Positions 18,059 through 27,197 are shown, numbered from the stretch's first letter. The stretch: DNA of 60,080 bases from Allobosea sp. AAP35 (GCF_001295925.1 NZ_LJHQ01000023.1:1-60080), one strand, 5' to 3'. The notes: generated by a model from the sequence alone, not told the origin. Translations and numbers: made by a program.

Positions 18059-18087
18059 TTGACAGGAGCGACGCCCTTTTGCATAGT
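18059..18087 (+). promoter_or_regulatory. Predicted sigma70-type promoter for argD-argF-hslO
   Basis: TTGACA (18059-18064) and CATAGT (18082-18087) are spaced by 17 bases. Transcription would start near 18094, leaving a leader of about 220 bases before argD. Confidence 0.55.
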
Positions 18088-18101
18088 CTTGCCCATATCG
18101 A

Positions 18102-18121
18102 CGCCGCCCCCTTGGGCGGCG
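18102..18121 (+). other. Promoter-proximal GC hairpin in argD leader
   Basis: CGCCGCCC (18102-18109) pairs with GGGCGGCG (18114-18121) around a CCTT loop. The stem is followed by TTATGTTTT, so it could act as an early terminator or attenuator about 25 bases after the predicted start. Confidence 0.5.
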
Positions 18122-18314
18122 CTTATGTTTTACGGATCAGGGCCTTCCATGAAGCGGCTGACGGCGCGACGAGACCTTGGAATTTGGCTGCGACGATAAC
18201 GTCGTAGCCGGGTCGCAATCGGCTGTGCAGCTGAAGCTGTGCGGCGGGCAGCCCGGACCACCGTTCCCGTTCAGCCACTCCGCTCTCATTCGCCCGTTGC
18301 GAGGATCGCATATC

Positions 18315-19535
18315 ATGGCCTCTGCCCCTGTTTCCGCCGCGCCGTCCCTTTTGCTGCCGACCTATGCCCGCGCGCCCGTCGCCTTCGAGCGCGGCGAAGG
18401 CGCCTGGTCGATCACGGCCGACGGGACCCGCTATCTCGATTTCGGCGCCGGCATCGCCGTCAATGCGCTCGGCCACGCCCACCCGCATCTGGTCGAGGCG
18501 CTGACCACCCAGGCCGGCAAGATCTGGCACACCTCGAATCTTTACACGATGCCCGAGGGCGAGCGCCTGGCGCGCCGGCTTTGCGAGGCGACCTTCGCGC
18601 AGCGCGCCTTCTTCACCAATTCCGGCGCCGAGGCGAACGAGGCCGCCATCAAGATGGCGCGGAAATATCATGCGGCGAAGGGCCATCCCGAGCGCTTCCG
18701 GATCATCACTTTCGAGGGCGCCTTCCATGGCCGCACGCTGGCGACCATCGCCGCCGGTGGGCAGCAGAAATACATCGAGGGCTTTGGCCCTAAGGTCGAT
18801 GGTTTCGACCAGGTGCCGTTCGGCGACCATGACGCACTGAGGGCCGCAATCACCGGTGAAACCGCCGGCATCATGATCGAGCCGATTCAGGGCGAGGGCG
18901 GCTTGCGGTCGGTGCCGCCGCAATGCCTGCGCGGCCTGCGCGAGCTTTGCGACGAGCACGGCCTGATGCTGATCTTCGACGAGATCCAGACCGGCGTCGG
19001 CCGCACCGGCAAGTTCTTCGCCTATGAGCTGTCGGGCGTGACCCCCGACATCATGTCGGTCGCCAAGGGTATCGGTGGCGGCTTCCCGATGGGCGTCTGC
19101 CTCGCCACCGAGGAGGCGGCATCGGGCATGACGCTGGGCACCCATGGCACCACCTTCGGCGGCAACCCGCTCGCCATGGCGGTCGGCAATGCGGTGCTGG
19201 ACGTCATCCTGGCGCCGGGCTTCATCGACCATGTCGCGCAGACCGCGCTGCGGCTGAAGCAGTCGCTGGCCGAGCTGAAGGACAAGCACCCGCAGGTCAT
19301 CGCCGAGATCCGCGGCGAGGGGCTGATGCTGGGCCTCAAGCTGCATACGCTGAACACCGATTTCGTCGCCGAGGCGCGCGCCGCTGGTCTGCTGGTGGTC
19401 GCGGCGGGCGACAATGTCGTGCGGCTGCTGCCGCCGCTGATCATCGGTGAGTCAGAGGTCGCCGAGGCGGTCTCCCGTCTCGACCGTGCGGCATCCGCCA
19501 TCGAGGCGGCGCTGAAGCGCCCTGCGGCGGAGTAA
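18315..19535 (+). CDS. argD: Acetylornithine/succinyldiaminopimelate aminotransferase
   Basis: A 406-residue class-III PLP aminotransferase that converts N-acetylglutamate semialdehyde to N-acetylornithine in arginine synthesis. Seen are [44 protein letters not shown], the cofactor Asp in [15 protein letters not shown], the Schiff-base Lys251 in [13 protein letters not shown], and [12 protein letters not shown]. The pathway assignment is supported by argF immediately downstream. ATG 18315 begins [20 protein letters not shown], typical for ArgD; the longer frame upstream lies in the leader. It is the first gene of a three-gene operon with argF and hslO. Confidence 0.95.
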   Translation: MASAPVSAAPSLLLPTYARAPVAFERGEGAWSITADGTRYLDFGAGIAVNALGHAHPHLVEALTTQAGKIWHTSNLYTMPEGERLARRLCEATFAQRAFFTNSGAEANEAAIKMARKYHAAKGHPERFRIITFEGAFHGRTLATIAAGGQQKYIEGFGPKVDGFDQVPFGDHDALRAAITGETAGIMIEPIQGEGGLRSVPPQCLRGLRELCDEHGLMLIFDEIQTGVGRTGKFFAYELSGVTPDIMSVAKGIGGGFPMGVCLATEEAASGMTLGTHGTTFGGNPLAMAVGNAVLDVILAPGFIDHVAQTALRLKQSLAELKDKHPQVIAEIRGEGLMLGLKLHTLNTDFVAEARAAGLLVVAAGDNVVRLLPPLIIGESEVAEAVSRLDRAASAIEAALKRPAAE

Positions 19536-19605
19536 CAGCGTCCGCTCCTTGCGGTCGGGCTTTTGCATCCGGCCGGTTCATTCTCGTCAAGCGAAGGACG
19601 CGCCC

Positions 19606-20526
19606 GTGACGCGCCATTTCCTCGATCTCTCCGATTTCTCCGCCACGCAGCTGCGCGCCATCCTGCGCGCCGGCGAGGACATCAAATCGCGCCGCCGCAC
19701 CCCTGAAGCCGCCACGGACCGCCTGCTCGAGGGCAAGGTCGTCGCCATGGTCTTCGAGCAGCCGTCGCTGCGGACGCGGGTTTCCTTCGATGTCGGCATC
19801 CGCGAACTCGGCGGCTCCCCGATGATGGTCACCGGCCGCGAGATCGAACTCGGCGAGCGCGAGACCATCGCCGACACGGCCCGCGTGCTGTCGCGCTATG
19901 TCGATGCGATCATGATCCGCATGCTCGACCATGACGCCGTGGTCGAGATGGCGAAATATGCCACCGTGCCGGTCATCAACGGGCTGACCAAGCGCCAGCA
20001 TCCCTGCCAGGTCATGGCCGACGTCATGACCTTCGAGGAGCGCAGGGGCTCGATCCAGGGCAAGCGCATCGCCTGGACCGGCGACACCAACAACGTCCTG
20101 ACCTCCTGGATCCACGCCGCCGGTCGGCTCGATTTCGAGCTTGCCATCGCGACGCCCGCCGAGCTGGCCCCGCCACCGGCCATCCTCGCCTGGGCCAAGA
20201 CGCAGGGTGCGAAGCTTTCTCTCACGACGAAGCCGGAAGCAGCCGTCGAGGGTGCCGATTGCGTCATCACCGATTGCTGGGTCTCGATGGGCGACGAGGA
20301 GGGCACGCGTCACAATCTGCTGCGCCCCTACCAGGTCGATGAGCGCCTGCTCGGCCGCGCCGACAAGGACGCGATCTTCATGCACTGCCTGCCGGCGAGC
20401 CGGGGCGAAGAGGTCACCGACGGCGTCATGGACGGTCCGCAATCGGCCGTCTTCGACGAGGCCGAGAACCGCCTTCACGCACAGAAGGGCATTCTGGCCT
20501 GGTGCTTCGGCGGGGTCGCCGCCTGA
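19606..20526 (+). CDS. argF: Ornithine carbamoyltransferase
   Basis: A 306-residue enzyme that joins carbamoyl phosphate to ornithine to give citrulline in the cytoplasm. The carbamoyl-phosphate site is [14 protein letters not shown] (SLRTR in place of the more common STRTR), then KRQHPCQ, the ornithine-binding [10 protein letters not shown], and the catalytic MHCLPASRG. The start is GTG 19606, with GAAGGA about eight bases upstream; the ORF could be extended to 19549 but the extra residues are not family-like. It follows argD by 70 bases, and its TGA overlaps the hslO ATG. Confidence 0.95.
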   Translation: MTRHFLDLSDFSATQLRAILRAGEDIKSRRRTPEAATDRLLEGKVVAMVFEQPSLRTRVSFDVGIRELGGSPMMVTGREIELGERETIADTARVLSRYVDAIMIRMLDHDAVVEMAKYATVPVINGLTKRQHPCQVMADVMTFEERRGSIQGKRIAWTGDTNNVLTSWIHAAGRLDFELAIATPAELAPPPAILAWAKTQGAKLSLTTKPEAAVEGADCVITDCWVSMGDEEGTRHNLLRPYQVDERLLGRADKDAIFMHCLPASRGEEVTDGVMDGPQSAVFDEAENRLHAQKGILAWCFGGVAA

Positions 20527-21533
20527 TGGCCGATGCTGCTGACACCGGGGTAACGATCGCCGCGCTCGACGATCGCGTCATGCCCTTCACCGTGCCCGAT
20601 CTCGATGTGCGCGGCCGCGTCGTGCGGCTGGGCACATCGATCGACACCATCCTCGCCCGCCATGGCTATCCCGAAGCCGTGGCGCGGGTTCTCGGCGAGG
20701 CTGCCGCGCTGACCGTTTTGCTCGGCACGGCGCTGAAATTCGAAGGCCGTTTCCAGCTCCAGACCAAGAGCGACGGGCCGATCTCGATGATGGTCGTCGA
20801 TTTCAACGCGCCGGACGTCTACCGCGCCGTCGCCCATTTCGATGCCGACAGGCTGGCGGAAGCCGAGGCCGAGGGCCTGCTCTCCACCGGCGATCTGCTC
20901 GGCGAGGGCCATCTCGCCATGACGGTCGACCAGGGCTCGGCCACGACGCGCTACCAGGGCGTCGTCGCGCTGACCCGCCAGAGCCTGGAAGAGGCGGCGC
21001 ATCAGTATTTCCGCCAGTCCGAGCAGATTCCGAGCCGGATTCGCCTCGGCGTCGGCGCGATCGTCACCGGCGAGGGCCGGCAATGGCGCGCCGGCGGGCT
21101 CTTGGTGCAGTTCATGCCGCATTCGGTCGATCGTTTGCGTGCCGCCGACATTCATCCCGGCGATGCGCCCGAGGGCCACGAAATCCTGACCAACACCGAC
21201 CCCGACGGCATCAACGACGATGCCTGGGCCGAGGCGCGCTCGCTGGTCGAGACGGTCGAGGATCACGAACTGCTCGATCCGCTTTTGGAGAGCGAACGCC
21301 TGCTCTACCGGCTCTTCCACGAACGTGGCGCGCGCGTCTTCGAGCCGGTTCTGGTCCATGAAGATTGCCGCTGCTCGCGCGAGCGTGTGCTCGGCATGCT
21401 GCGCGGCTTTTCGGCCGAGGATCGCAAGGCCATGGTCGCCGATGACGGGCAGGTCGCGATCACCTGCGAGTTCTGCTCGCGGCGCTATGTCTTCACGCCG
21501 GGTGAAGTCGAGGACGGGCTGGCGGCAGAATAG
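20526..21533 (+). CDS. hslO: Hsp33 redox-regulated chaperone
   Basis: A 335-residue cytoplasmic holdase that becomes active when its zinc centre is oxidised. The core domain covers most of the protein (VRGRVVRLGTSIDTIL near the start; GDLLGEGHLAMTVDQGS). The C-terminal redox switch is visible as CRCSRERV followed about 30 residues later by CEFC, i.e. the CxC and CxxC zinc ligands. The ATG at 20526 shares bases with the argF stop, so translation is coupled to arginine synthesis; argF-hslO adjacency recurs in Hyphomicrobiales. A palindromic repeat follows the gene. Confidence 0.95.
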   Translation: MADAADTGVTIAALDDRVMPFTVPDLDVRGRVVRLGTSIDTILARHGYPEAVARVLGEAAALTVLLGTALKFEGRFQLQTKSDGPISMMVVDFNAPDVYRAVAHFDADRLAEAEAEGLLSTGDLLGEGHLAMTVDQGSATTRYQGVVALTRQSLEEAAHQYFRQSEQIPSRIRLGVGAIVTGEGRQWRAGGLLVQFMPHSVDRLRAADIHPGDAPEGHEILTNTDPDGINDDAWAEARSLVETVEDHELLDPLLESERLLYRLFHERGARVFEPVLVHEDCRCSRERVLGMLRGFSAEDRKAMVADDGQVAITCEFCSRRYVFTPGEVEDGLAAE

Positions 21534-21538
21534 CGCGT

Positions 21539-21645
21539 GTCATCCCGGAAAAGCCGCGAAGCGGCGCAGATCCGGGATTCATCATAGAGCGCGCTCAGTG
21601 CCCTATGATGGATCCCGGGACGACCTGCGGTCGCCCGGGATGACG
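21539..21645. repeat. Long palindromic intergenic repeat, copy B
   Basis: TGTCATCCCGG near 21539 and CCCGGGATGACGG ending at 21645 are the outer arms. Inner arms are GATCCGGGATTCATCATAG and CTATGATGGATCCCGGG. It matches copy A (14678-14788) closely and separates the convergent hslO and argE genes, where it can serve as a transcription barrier. Confidence 0.8.
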
Positions 21646-21684
21646 GTCATGTTTCCGCACAAGCTCATCAGGCTCTAACGCAGC

Positions 21685-22860
21685 CTACCCCCGGCACTCC
21701 GCCATCAGCTTGCGCATGAAGGCCTCGCCGGCAGCGACCTGCTCCAGCGTGATGTACTCGTCGGGCTGATGCGCCTGGTCGATCGAGCCCGGCCCGCAGA
21801 CGATGGTCGGCAGCCCCGCTCGCTGGAAATGCCCGGCTTCCGTCGCATAGGCGACCGCGATGGTGCGGTTGCGGCCGGCCAGCCGCATCGCCAGCGTCTC
21901 GGCCTCGGAGCCCGGATCGGGCGCGAGACCCGGCACATCCGAACTCATCACAGTCTCGATCGCAGCCGCAGGCGCGGTCTTGCGCATCCGGGCGAGCACC
22001 TCCTGCGACAACGCGGCGAAACGCGCCGGCACGTCCTCGACATCCGAACCCGGCAGGCAGCGCACCTCCCAGGACAAATCGCAGCGATCGGCCAGGATGT
22101 TGCGGGCGATGCCGCCATGGAACTTGCCGACATGCACCGTGTCATAGGGCGGGTCGAAACGCCCGCTGGTATCGGGATCGGCCTCGCGCTCGTCGGCCAT
22201 CGCCACCAGCCCGGCAGACAGCCGGATACCGCCATGCACGGCGCTCGCCCCCAGATGCGGCTTGGAGGAATGCGCCGGAGCGCCGGTGATCGTCGTGAAG
22301 AAGGTCCGGATGCCCTTGTGGGCGTCGGCGAGCTCCAGCGAGGTCGGCTCGCCCACGATCACGGCGCGCGGCCTGGGCAGGTCGATCCCCATCCGGGCGA
22401 TGCCATCGACGACGCCAAGGCAGGTGACCTCCTCGTCATAGGAGAAGAACAGGTGGATCGGCGTCTTGAGATCGGCGGCCAGGAAATCGGGTACCAGCGC
22501 CAGCGCCAGCGCGATGAAACCCTTCATGTCGACCGCGCCGCGACCGTAAGCCTTGCCGTCTTCGATGTGCAGCGTGAACGGGTCGCGGCTCCAGGCCTGG
22601 CCCTCCACCGGCACGACGTCGGTATGGCCAGACAGCAGCACGCCGCCCCGGTCCTGCGGGCCGATCGTGGCAAACAGCGCCGCCTTGTCGCCCGTTGCGT
22701 TGGGGATGCGGATGGAGGAGACGCCCCAGCCCGCGAGATAATCCTCGACGAAGGCGATCAGCGGCAGGTTGGATTTGTGGCTCACCGTGTCGAAGGCGAC
22801 GAGCCTGGCGAGCATGTCGAGCGGCGCCAGGCGCTGCCCGTTTGGAGAATGCGCAGTCAA
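21685..22860 (-). CDS. argE: Acetylornithine deacetylase
   Basis: A 391-residue M20-family metallohydrolase that removes the acetyl group from N-acetylornithine. Zinc ligands and catalytic residues are seen in LLSGHTDVVPVEGQAW (His and Asp), GRGAVDMKGF (bridging Asp), YDEEVTCLG (catalytic Glu pair) and VGEPTSLELADAHKG, with the dimerisation-domain APAHSSKPHLGASA. The ATG-less N-terminus starts at TTG 22860, which overlaps the apaG stop (TTGA); ATG 22815 would cut off the usual first helix. Its presence with argD and argF shows the linear, acetyl-hydrolysing version of the pathway. Confidence 0.92.
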   Translation of the reverse strand: MTAHSPNGQRLAPLDMLARLVAFDTVSHKSNLPLIAFVEDYLAGWGVSSIRIPNATGDKAALFATIGPQDRGGVLLSGHTDVVPVEGQAWSRDPFTLHIEDGKAYGRGAVDMKGFIALALALVPDFLAADLKTPIHLFFSYDEEVTCLGVVDGIARMGIDLPRPRAVIVGEPTSLELADAHKGIRTFFTTITGAPAHSSKPHLGASAVHGGIRLSAGLVAMADEREADPDTSGRFDPPYDTVHVGKFHGGIARNILADRCDLSWEVRCLPGSDVEDVPARFAALSQEVLARMRKTAPAAAIETVMSSDVPGLAPDPGSEAETLAMRLAGRNRTIAVAYATEAGHFQRAGLPTIVCGPGSIDQAHQPDEYITLEQVAAGEAFMRKLMAECRG

Positions 22861-23249
22861 TGCAGGACCTTCTTCACATAAGGGGAATCGAGCGGGAACA
22901 GCGGCACCTCGACATCGAAGATCACGCCGTCCTCGCCGAGCATCGCATAGAAGCCGCGCATCGCACCGTCGGGCGTCATCAGCGGGCAGCCGGAGGTGTA
23001 GCTGTAGCTTTCGCCCGGCCGTAGCACCGGCTGCTGGCCAACGACGCCTTCGCCGCGCACCTCATGCACCTCGCCGCGCCCGTCGGTGATGAACCAGTGG
23101 CGGCTCATGAGCTGAATGGTCTGGGCCGAGAGATTGAGGATCTCGATGCTGTAGGCCCAGAAATAGCGGCCCTGGGCCGGCGAGGATTCACCCTCCATGA
23201 AGCTCGGCGCGGCGGTTACGCGCACGCCATGCGTCTCCGCTTGATACAT
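22857..23249 (-). CDS. apaG: ApaG domain protein
   Basis: A 130-residue protein with the single ApaG fibronectin-like beta fold: MYQAETHGVRVTAAPSFMEGES at the start, then YFWAYSIEILNLS, LMSRHWFITDG, EVRGEGVVGQQPVLRPGESYSYTSG and MRGFYAML. The Salmonella protein CorD/ApaG was linked to cobalt and magnesium efflux, and it is commonly labelled that way; the molecular activity is unclear. Length equals the family norm. ATG 23249 is the family start; the same frame stays open far upstream but without recognisable sequence. It is translationally coupled to argE. Confidence 0.93.
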   Translation of the reverse strand: MYQAETHGVRVTAAPSFMEGESSPAQGRYFWAYSIEILNLSAQTIQLMSRHWFITDGRGEVHEVRGEGVVGQQPVLRPGESYSYTSGCPLMTPDGAMRGFYAMLGEDGVIFDVEVPLFPLDSPYVKKVLH

Positions 23250-23447
23250 CGCGACGGTCCCGTTGCTGATGCGCCAGCCGAGCCGGCACAGACCCTTTGT
23301 TATCGAGGCGCGGGCGGCAGGGTCAATGGCGAAAGCCCCGATTCTCGCGTGGACAACCCGCGCCGGGGCGCAATCGGCCGGCGTCGGACGCTTGGTCTTT
23401 GCCGCGGGCTTCGCTAGCTGTAGCCGACTGTGTTTTGCGGATTTCGC

Positions 23448-24536
23448 ATGTTGCCCATCCATCCCGGCATCCAGCCCGACCATTGCATCCGCGCCTTCAT
23501 CGAGGGCGGGGCGATCAGGCTCGCGCATCCGCCGGCAGAGGGCCAGATCCAGCCGGCCAGCCTCGATCTGCGCCTGGGCGACAAGGCCTATCGCGTCCGC
23601 GCCAGCTTCCTGCCGGGGCCGGAGCGCACGGTCGAAAGCCGGCTCGAACAGCTCGCTCTGCACGAGATCGACCTGACGCGCGGCGCGGTGCTCGAAACCG
23701 GCTGCGTCTACATCGCGGAGCTGATGGAAGGGCTGAACCTGCCGCAGGGTCTGCGTGCCGCCGCCAATCCCAAGAGCTCCACGGGCCGTCTCGACGTCTT
23801 CACCCGTGTCATCACCGACCGCGCCCGCGAGTTCGATCTCGTCGAGGATGGCTATGAGGGCCCGCTCTTCATCGAGATCTCGCCGCGCACCTTCCCCGTG
23901 CTGGTGCGCTCCGGCTCGCGCCTCTCGCAGATCCGTTTCCGCGCCGGTGAGACGAAGCTCGACGATCGCGCGCTCGGCGAACTGCATGAGCGCGAAACGC
24001 TGGTCACCGCCGCCACGCCCTCCTTCCAGGGCGGAGTCGCCGTCAGCGTCGATCTGGCGGGCTTCGACGGGCTGATCGGCTATCGCGGCAAGCACCACAC
24101 CGCCCTGATCGATGTCGACCGCGTCGGCGCCTACAAGGCCTCCGAATTCTGGGAGCCGATCCCGTCGGATGGCTCCCGCGCGATGATCCTCGATCCAGGC
24201 CAGTTCTACATCCTGGCCTCGAAAGAGGCTGTCCATGTCCCGCCGGACTACGCCGCCGAAATGACGCCGTTTGACGCGCTGGTCGGCGAGTTCCGGGTCC
24301 ATTACGCCGGCTTCTTCGACCCCGGCTTCGGCCACAGCGCGGCCGGCGGCCAGGGCGCGCGCGCCGTGCTCGAGGTGCGCTCGCGCGACGTGCCCTTCAT
24401 CATCGAGGACGGCCAGATCGTCGGCCGGCTGGTCTATGAGGCGATGGCGAGCCGCCCCGCCGCGCTCTATGGCGCCGGGCTGAAATCGAACTATCAGGGC
24501 CAGGCCCTCAAGCTCTCGAAGCATTTCCACGACTGA
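23448..24536 (+). CDS. dcd: 2'-deoxycytidine 5'-triphosphate deaminase (long form)
   Basis: A 362-residue member of the dCTP deaminase/dUTPase superfamily that makes dUTP for thymidylate synthesis. The first half shows IQPASLDLRLGDKAYRV and NPKSSTGRLDVFTRVITD, with GPLFIEISPRTFPVLVRSGSRLSQIRFR; the second half repeats the fold (EFRVHYAGFFDPGFGH, LEVRSRDVPFIIEDGQIVGRL). This double-length type is characteristic of alphaproteobacteria, about twice the E. coli Dcd. ATG 23448 gives the usual start MLPIHPGIQPDHCIRAF. It is divergent from apaG and precedes the tRNA gene. Confidence 0.9.
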   Translation: MLPIHPGIQPDHCIRAFIEGGAIRLAHPPAEGQIQPASLDLRLGDKAYRVRASFLPGPERTVESRLEQLALHEIDLTRGAVLETGCVYIAELMEGLNLPQGLRAAANPKSSTGRLDVFTRVITDRAREFDLVEDGYEGPLFIEISPRTFPVLVRSGSRLSQIRFRAGETKLDDRALGELHERETLVTAATPSFQGGVAVSVDLAGFDGLIGYRGKHHTALIDVDRVGAYKASEFWEPIPSDGSRAMILDPGQFYILASKEAVHVPPDYAAEMTPFDALVGEFRVHYAGFFDPGFGHSAAGGQGARAVLEVRSRDVPFIIEDGQIVGRLVYEAMASRPAALYGAGLKSNYQGQALKLSKHFHD

Positions 24537-24650
24537 ACCCGCGCCGGCCGGGATAGTCCGGGCCCTGCGCGATTCCCGGATGACACCCGCCGTGCAAGCC
24601 GCTATGAACACGCTGCTCCGGTGTCGCGCGATATGCCGAACCAGACGCAT

Positions 24651-24725
24651 GCGGGCGTAGTTCAGTGGTAGAACGTCAGCTTCCCAAGCTGAATGTCGTC
24701 GGTTCGATCCCGATCGCCCGCTCCA
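24651..24725 (+). tRNA. tRNA-Gly (anticodon CCC)
   Basis: Acceptor GCGGGCG (24651-24657) pairs with CGCCCGC (24715-24721). The D arm has GTTC and GAAC with AGTGGTA, the anticodon stem is TCAGC/GCTGA around loop TTCCCAA, giving anticodon CCC, and the T arm is GTCGG-TTCGATC-CCGAT. Discriminator T 24722 is followed by an encoded CCA (24723-24725). Confidence 0.95.
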
Positions 24726-24779
24726 AAACCTTCCGACAGGCGAGAGACACTGGAACCGGCCCCAGCGTCGCCGCGCCGT

Positions 24780-25988
24780 TCAGCCGCCGCGCTCGGCAAT
24801 CGCCGTGCCCGCCGCCCAGCCCGACGACCAGGCCCATTGGAAGTTGTAGCCGCCGAGCCAGCCGGTGACGTCGACGACTTCGCCGATGAAATAGAGCCCG
24901 TCGACCGCCCGGGCCGCCATCGTCTTCGAGTTCAGGCCATCGGTGTCGACGCCGCCGAGCGTGACCTCCGCGGTGCGGTAGCCTTCCGAGCCGATGGGAT
25001 GCACGTCAAAACCGTGGATCGTCGCGGCGATCGCGGCCAGCCGCTTGTCGCCGGCATCGCCGATCGGCCCGGTCCAGCCATGGCTTTCGGCGAGGAAGGC
25101 CGCCAGGCGCTTGGGCAGGATTTCGCCGAGCGCGTTGGGCAGGCTCCGGCGGCCGTTCTCCTGCCTTGAGGCCCGCAGGGCGGCGAAGAGGTCGCGCCCC
25201 GGCAACAGCGCGACCCTAACCGGCTGCGTCTCCCGCCAATAGGATGAGATCTGCAGGATGGCGGGGCCCGACAAGCCCCGATGCGTGAACAGCAACGCCT
25301 CGTCGAAGCTCGCCTTGCCGCAGGACACGCGCGCCTCGGCCGCGATGCCGGCGAGCTCGCGAAACGAGGCGAGGACATCTTCGCCGAAGGTCAGCGGCAC
25401 CAGAGCGGGCCGTGTCTCCGTCACCGCCAGACCGAACTGGCCGGCAATCTGGTAGCCGATCCCCGAGGCGCCCATTTTGGGGATGGATTTGCCGCCCGAC
25501 GCCACCACGACGTACCGGCAGCGGATGTTAGCCGCCCCCTCGCCGCCGAGCATGACGGCAAAGCCGTCATCGATCCGCGCAAGGCTCTCCAGCGTGGTCG
25601 AAAGGCGCAGCTCGCAGCCCGCGCGGGCCATTTCGCCCGTCAGCATTGCGATGATGTCTTTGGCCGAATGGTCGCAGAACAGCTGTCCGAGCGTCTTCTC
25701 GTGATAGGCGATGCCGTGTTTCTCGACCAGCGCGACGAAATCCTGCGGCGTGTAGCGACCGAGCGCTGATTTGGCGAAATGCGGGTTGTTCGAAAGGAAG
25801 TTCCGGGCGCTGGTGCCGGTGTTGGTGAAGTTGCAGCGCCCGCCCCCGGAGATGCGGATCTTTTCGCCCGGCGCCCTGGCGTGATCGACGACCAGCACCC
25901 GCCCGCCGCGCGAGGCGGCATGGATCGCGCACATCATCCCCGCCGCGCCGGCGCCCAAGATGACAGTGTCGAAGATCTGGATCGCCAT
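24780..25988 (-). CDS. BaiN/HI0933-family FAD-dependent flavoprotein
   Basis: A 402-residue flavoprotein. The N-terminal Rossmann motif is VILGAGAAGMMCAIHAASRG (about residues 8-27), followed by the family mark KIRISGGGRCNFTN, a FAD contact VVVASGGKSIPKMG, and the C-terminal YFIGEVVDVTGWLGGYNFQWAWSSG, which closes the FAD site. Members are widespread in bacteria and called aminoacetone oxidase or BaiN-like; the natural substrate is usually unknown. ATG 25988 gives MAIQIFDTVILGAG; the upstream frame is not family-like. It is read towards the tRNA gene and stands alone. Confidence 0.9.
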   Translation of the reverse strand: MAIQIFDTVILGAGAAGMMCAIHAASRGGRVLVVDHARAPGEKIRISGGGRCNFTNTGTSARNFLSNNPHFAKSALGRYTPQDFVALVEKHGIAYHEKTLGQLFCDHSAKDIIAMLTGEMARAGCELRLSTTLESLARIDDGFAVMLGGEGAANIRCRYVVVASGGKSIPKMGASGIGYQIAGQFGLAVTETRPALVPLTFGEDVLASFRELAGIAAEARVSCGKASFDEALLFTHRGLSGPAILQISSYWRETQPVRVALLPGRDLFAALRASRQENGRRSLPNALGEILPKRLAAFLAESHGWTGPIGDAGDKRLAAIAATIHGFDVHPIGSEGYRTAEVTLGGVDTDGLNSKTMAARAVDGLYFIGEVVDVTGWLGGYNFQWAWSSGWAAGTAIAERGG

Positions 25989-26175
25989 GGAATGCGGGCG
26001 CCTTTGACGGCCCTGAGGGCCATGCTGCAGCATGCGGATGGATCACACGCGGCCTGAGCATCCGGGTAGAGTATCCACTGCCGTCCTTCAACAGAAGACG
26101 GTCGCGGGATCGGCTTTGGCCAATACGGCAGGGCTGGCGGTCCACCAACGGCTCTTCAAACCTGCCAAACAACGA

Positions 26176-26205
26176 AAAACCTCCGGGGCGGACCCCGGAG
26201 GTTTT
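26176..26205 (-). terminator. Rho-independent terminator of the stress-protein operon
   Basis: AAAACCTCCGGGG (26176-26188) pairs with CCCCGGAGGTTTT (26193-26205). Read on the reverse strand the stem ends in a run of T, about 25 bases beyond the stop of the general stress protein gene. Confidence 0.85.
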
Positions 26206-26227
26206 CTTGTCGACCGCGTGACGGACG

Positions 26228-26782
26228 TCAGATGATCGTCGTGGTCGAGGCCGTCGAGCCCTTGTACGGTTCGGCCTTCTCGTCGAAGCGCGACCAGCCT
26301 TCCTGACGGTACTGCGCCAGACGCGTATCACGATCGATCGGCGTGGCGCCGTCCATGATCGCTTCGGCGGTCGCTGCATGGGCGTCTGTGGCCTTCACCG
26401 AAACGACGGTACCGCCGCGACGGACGGTTTCGGCATAGTAGTGCGCGTCCTCCTCGCTGACGCCGGCATTGGTGAAGGAGCCGACGAGGCCGCCTGCAGC
26501 CGCTCCGGCGACGGCGCCCGCAGCCGTGGCTGCAAGCCAACCGGCGGCAACGACCGGGCCGACGCCCGGGATCGCCAGCATGCCGAGACCGGCAAGCAGG
26601 CCGGCCGCGCCACCGATTCCGGCGCCGATCCCGGCGCCCTCGGCTGCATTGCTGTCCTTGGCGCGCTCGTCATGGCCGACGACGCTGATATCGTCGGCGG
26701 CGATGCCGGCGACTTCGAGCTTCTCGATGACGGCGGCAGCAGTATCGTAGCTGTCGTAGGAGCGGGTGATGGTGCGGGTCAT
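26228..26782 (-). CDS. General stress protein with glycine-zipper segment
   Basis: A 184-residue protein. The N-terminal 50 residues (TITRSYDSYDTAAAVIEKLEVAGIAADDISVVG) match the YflT/general-stress-17M-like fold. A long Gly/Ala-rich hydrophobic stretch (about residues 50-100, AGIGAGIGGAAGLLAGLGML and following) forms a glycine zipper that can insert in membranes. The rest returns to a ferredoxin-like half (AHYYAETVRRGGTVVSVKA). Function is not established; homologues are induced by general stress. It follows the small exported protein gene by 33 bases on the same strand, downstream of an EcfG-type promoter. Confidence 0.85.
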   Translation of the reverse strand: MTRTITRSYDSYDTAAAVIEKLEVAGIAADDISVVGHDERAKDSNAAEGAGIGAGIGGAAGLLAGLGMLAIPGVGPVVAAGWLAATAAGAVAGAAAGGLVGSFTNAGVSEEDAHYYAETVRRGGTVVSVKATDAHAATAEAIMDGATPIDRDTRLAQYRQEGWSRFDEKAEPYKGSTASTTTII

Positions 26783-26815
26783 GGTGATCTCCAGAATGAT
26801 CGAGCAGGAATCAGG

Positions 26816-27115
26816 TCAGTTGCGGACGATGTTGCCGCGGTAATCGACCGAGACATTCACCGTGGCCCCGGTATGGGTCGCCTGGCCGCGCCAGATGCCG
26901 TTGTCGTCCTTCTTCAGACCCATGACGTTGGAATAGCCATTGGCCTCGAGGCGGCTCTTGGCCTGGCCTTCGGTGAAGCTGTTGGCACCCGGAAGCGGCG
27001 CGTTCTTGTCGGCTTCAGCGTTGGGCGCAGGGGTCGGCGCGGTCGTTGCGGTCTGCGCCAACGCACCAAACGAGGTCGCGGTCACGATCATCGTGGCGAG
27101 AAGCAGCTTCTTCAT
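26816..27115 (-). CDS. Small exported protein, PepSY-like
   Basis: A 99-residue protein with a signal peptide (KKLLLATMIVTATSFGALAQ, cleavage after about residue 20), a Thr/Pro/Ala linker and a compact domain SFTEGQAKSRLEANGYSNVMGLKKDDNGIWRGQA ending in VSVDYRGNIVRN. This resembles the PepSY-like fold seen in small periplasmic proteins, but the match is by eye only. It is the first gene of a two-gene unit with the general stress protein. A perfect GGAAC-N17-CGTT element lies upstream, so induction by the EcfG sigma factor is likely. Confidence 0.8.
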   Translation of the reverse strand: MKKLLLATMIVTATSFGALAQTATTAPTPAPNAEADKNAPLPGANSFTEGQAKSRLEANGYSNVMGLKKDDNGIWRGQATHTGATVNVSVDYRGNIVRN

Positions 27116-27171
27116 GGTCAATCTCCAAGACATGCGGCGTTACATGCGGCGTTCGCCGCTGATGCCCTGAA

Positions 27172-27197
27172 AACGGCCATCTGCTCAAAACTGTTCC
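27172..27197 (-). promoter_or_regulatory. EcfG (general stress sigma factor) type promoter
   Basis: On the reverse strand GGAAC (27197-27193) is followed after exactly 17 bases by CGTT (27175-27172), the alphaproteobacterial GSR consensus. It lies about 57 bases upstream of the small exported protein's start codon. Confidence 0.75.

Larger units (their letters stand above)
17685..18314. other. 630-base divergent control region of gcrA and argD
   Basis: No convincing gene lies here; a 153-codon frame at 17741-18199 has no family features and strong low complexity. The gcrA-proximal part holds six GANTC sites and a DnaA-box-like TTTTCCCCA (17900-17908, 7 of 9 matches to TTATCCACA). The argD-proximal part holds a good sigma70-type promoter and a hairpin, listed separately, followed by about 190 bases of leader before argD. 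Confidence 0.6.

Noticed and set aside
17741..18199. 153-codon frame on the forward strand between gcrA and argD
   Set aside because: No family, no ribosome site, low-complexity residues, and it covers the regulatory sites of gcrA and argD.
23250..24650. N-terminal extension of the apaG frame
   Set aside because: It is antisense to dcd and shows no similarity; ApaG is complete with 130 residues from 23249.
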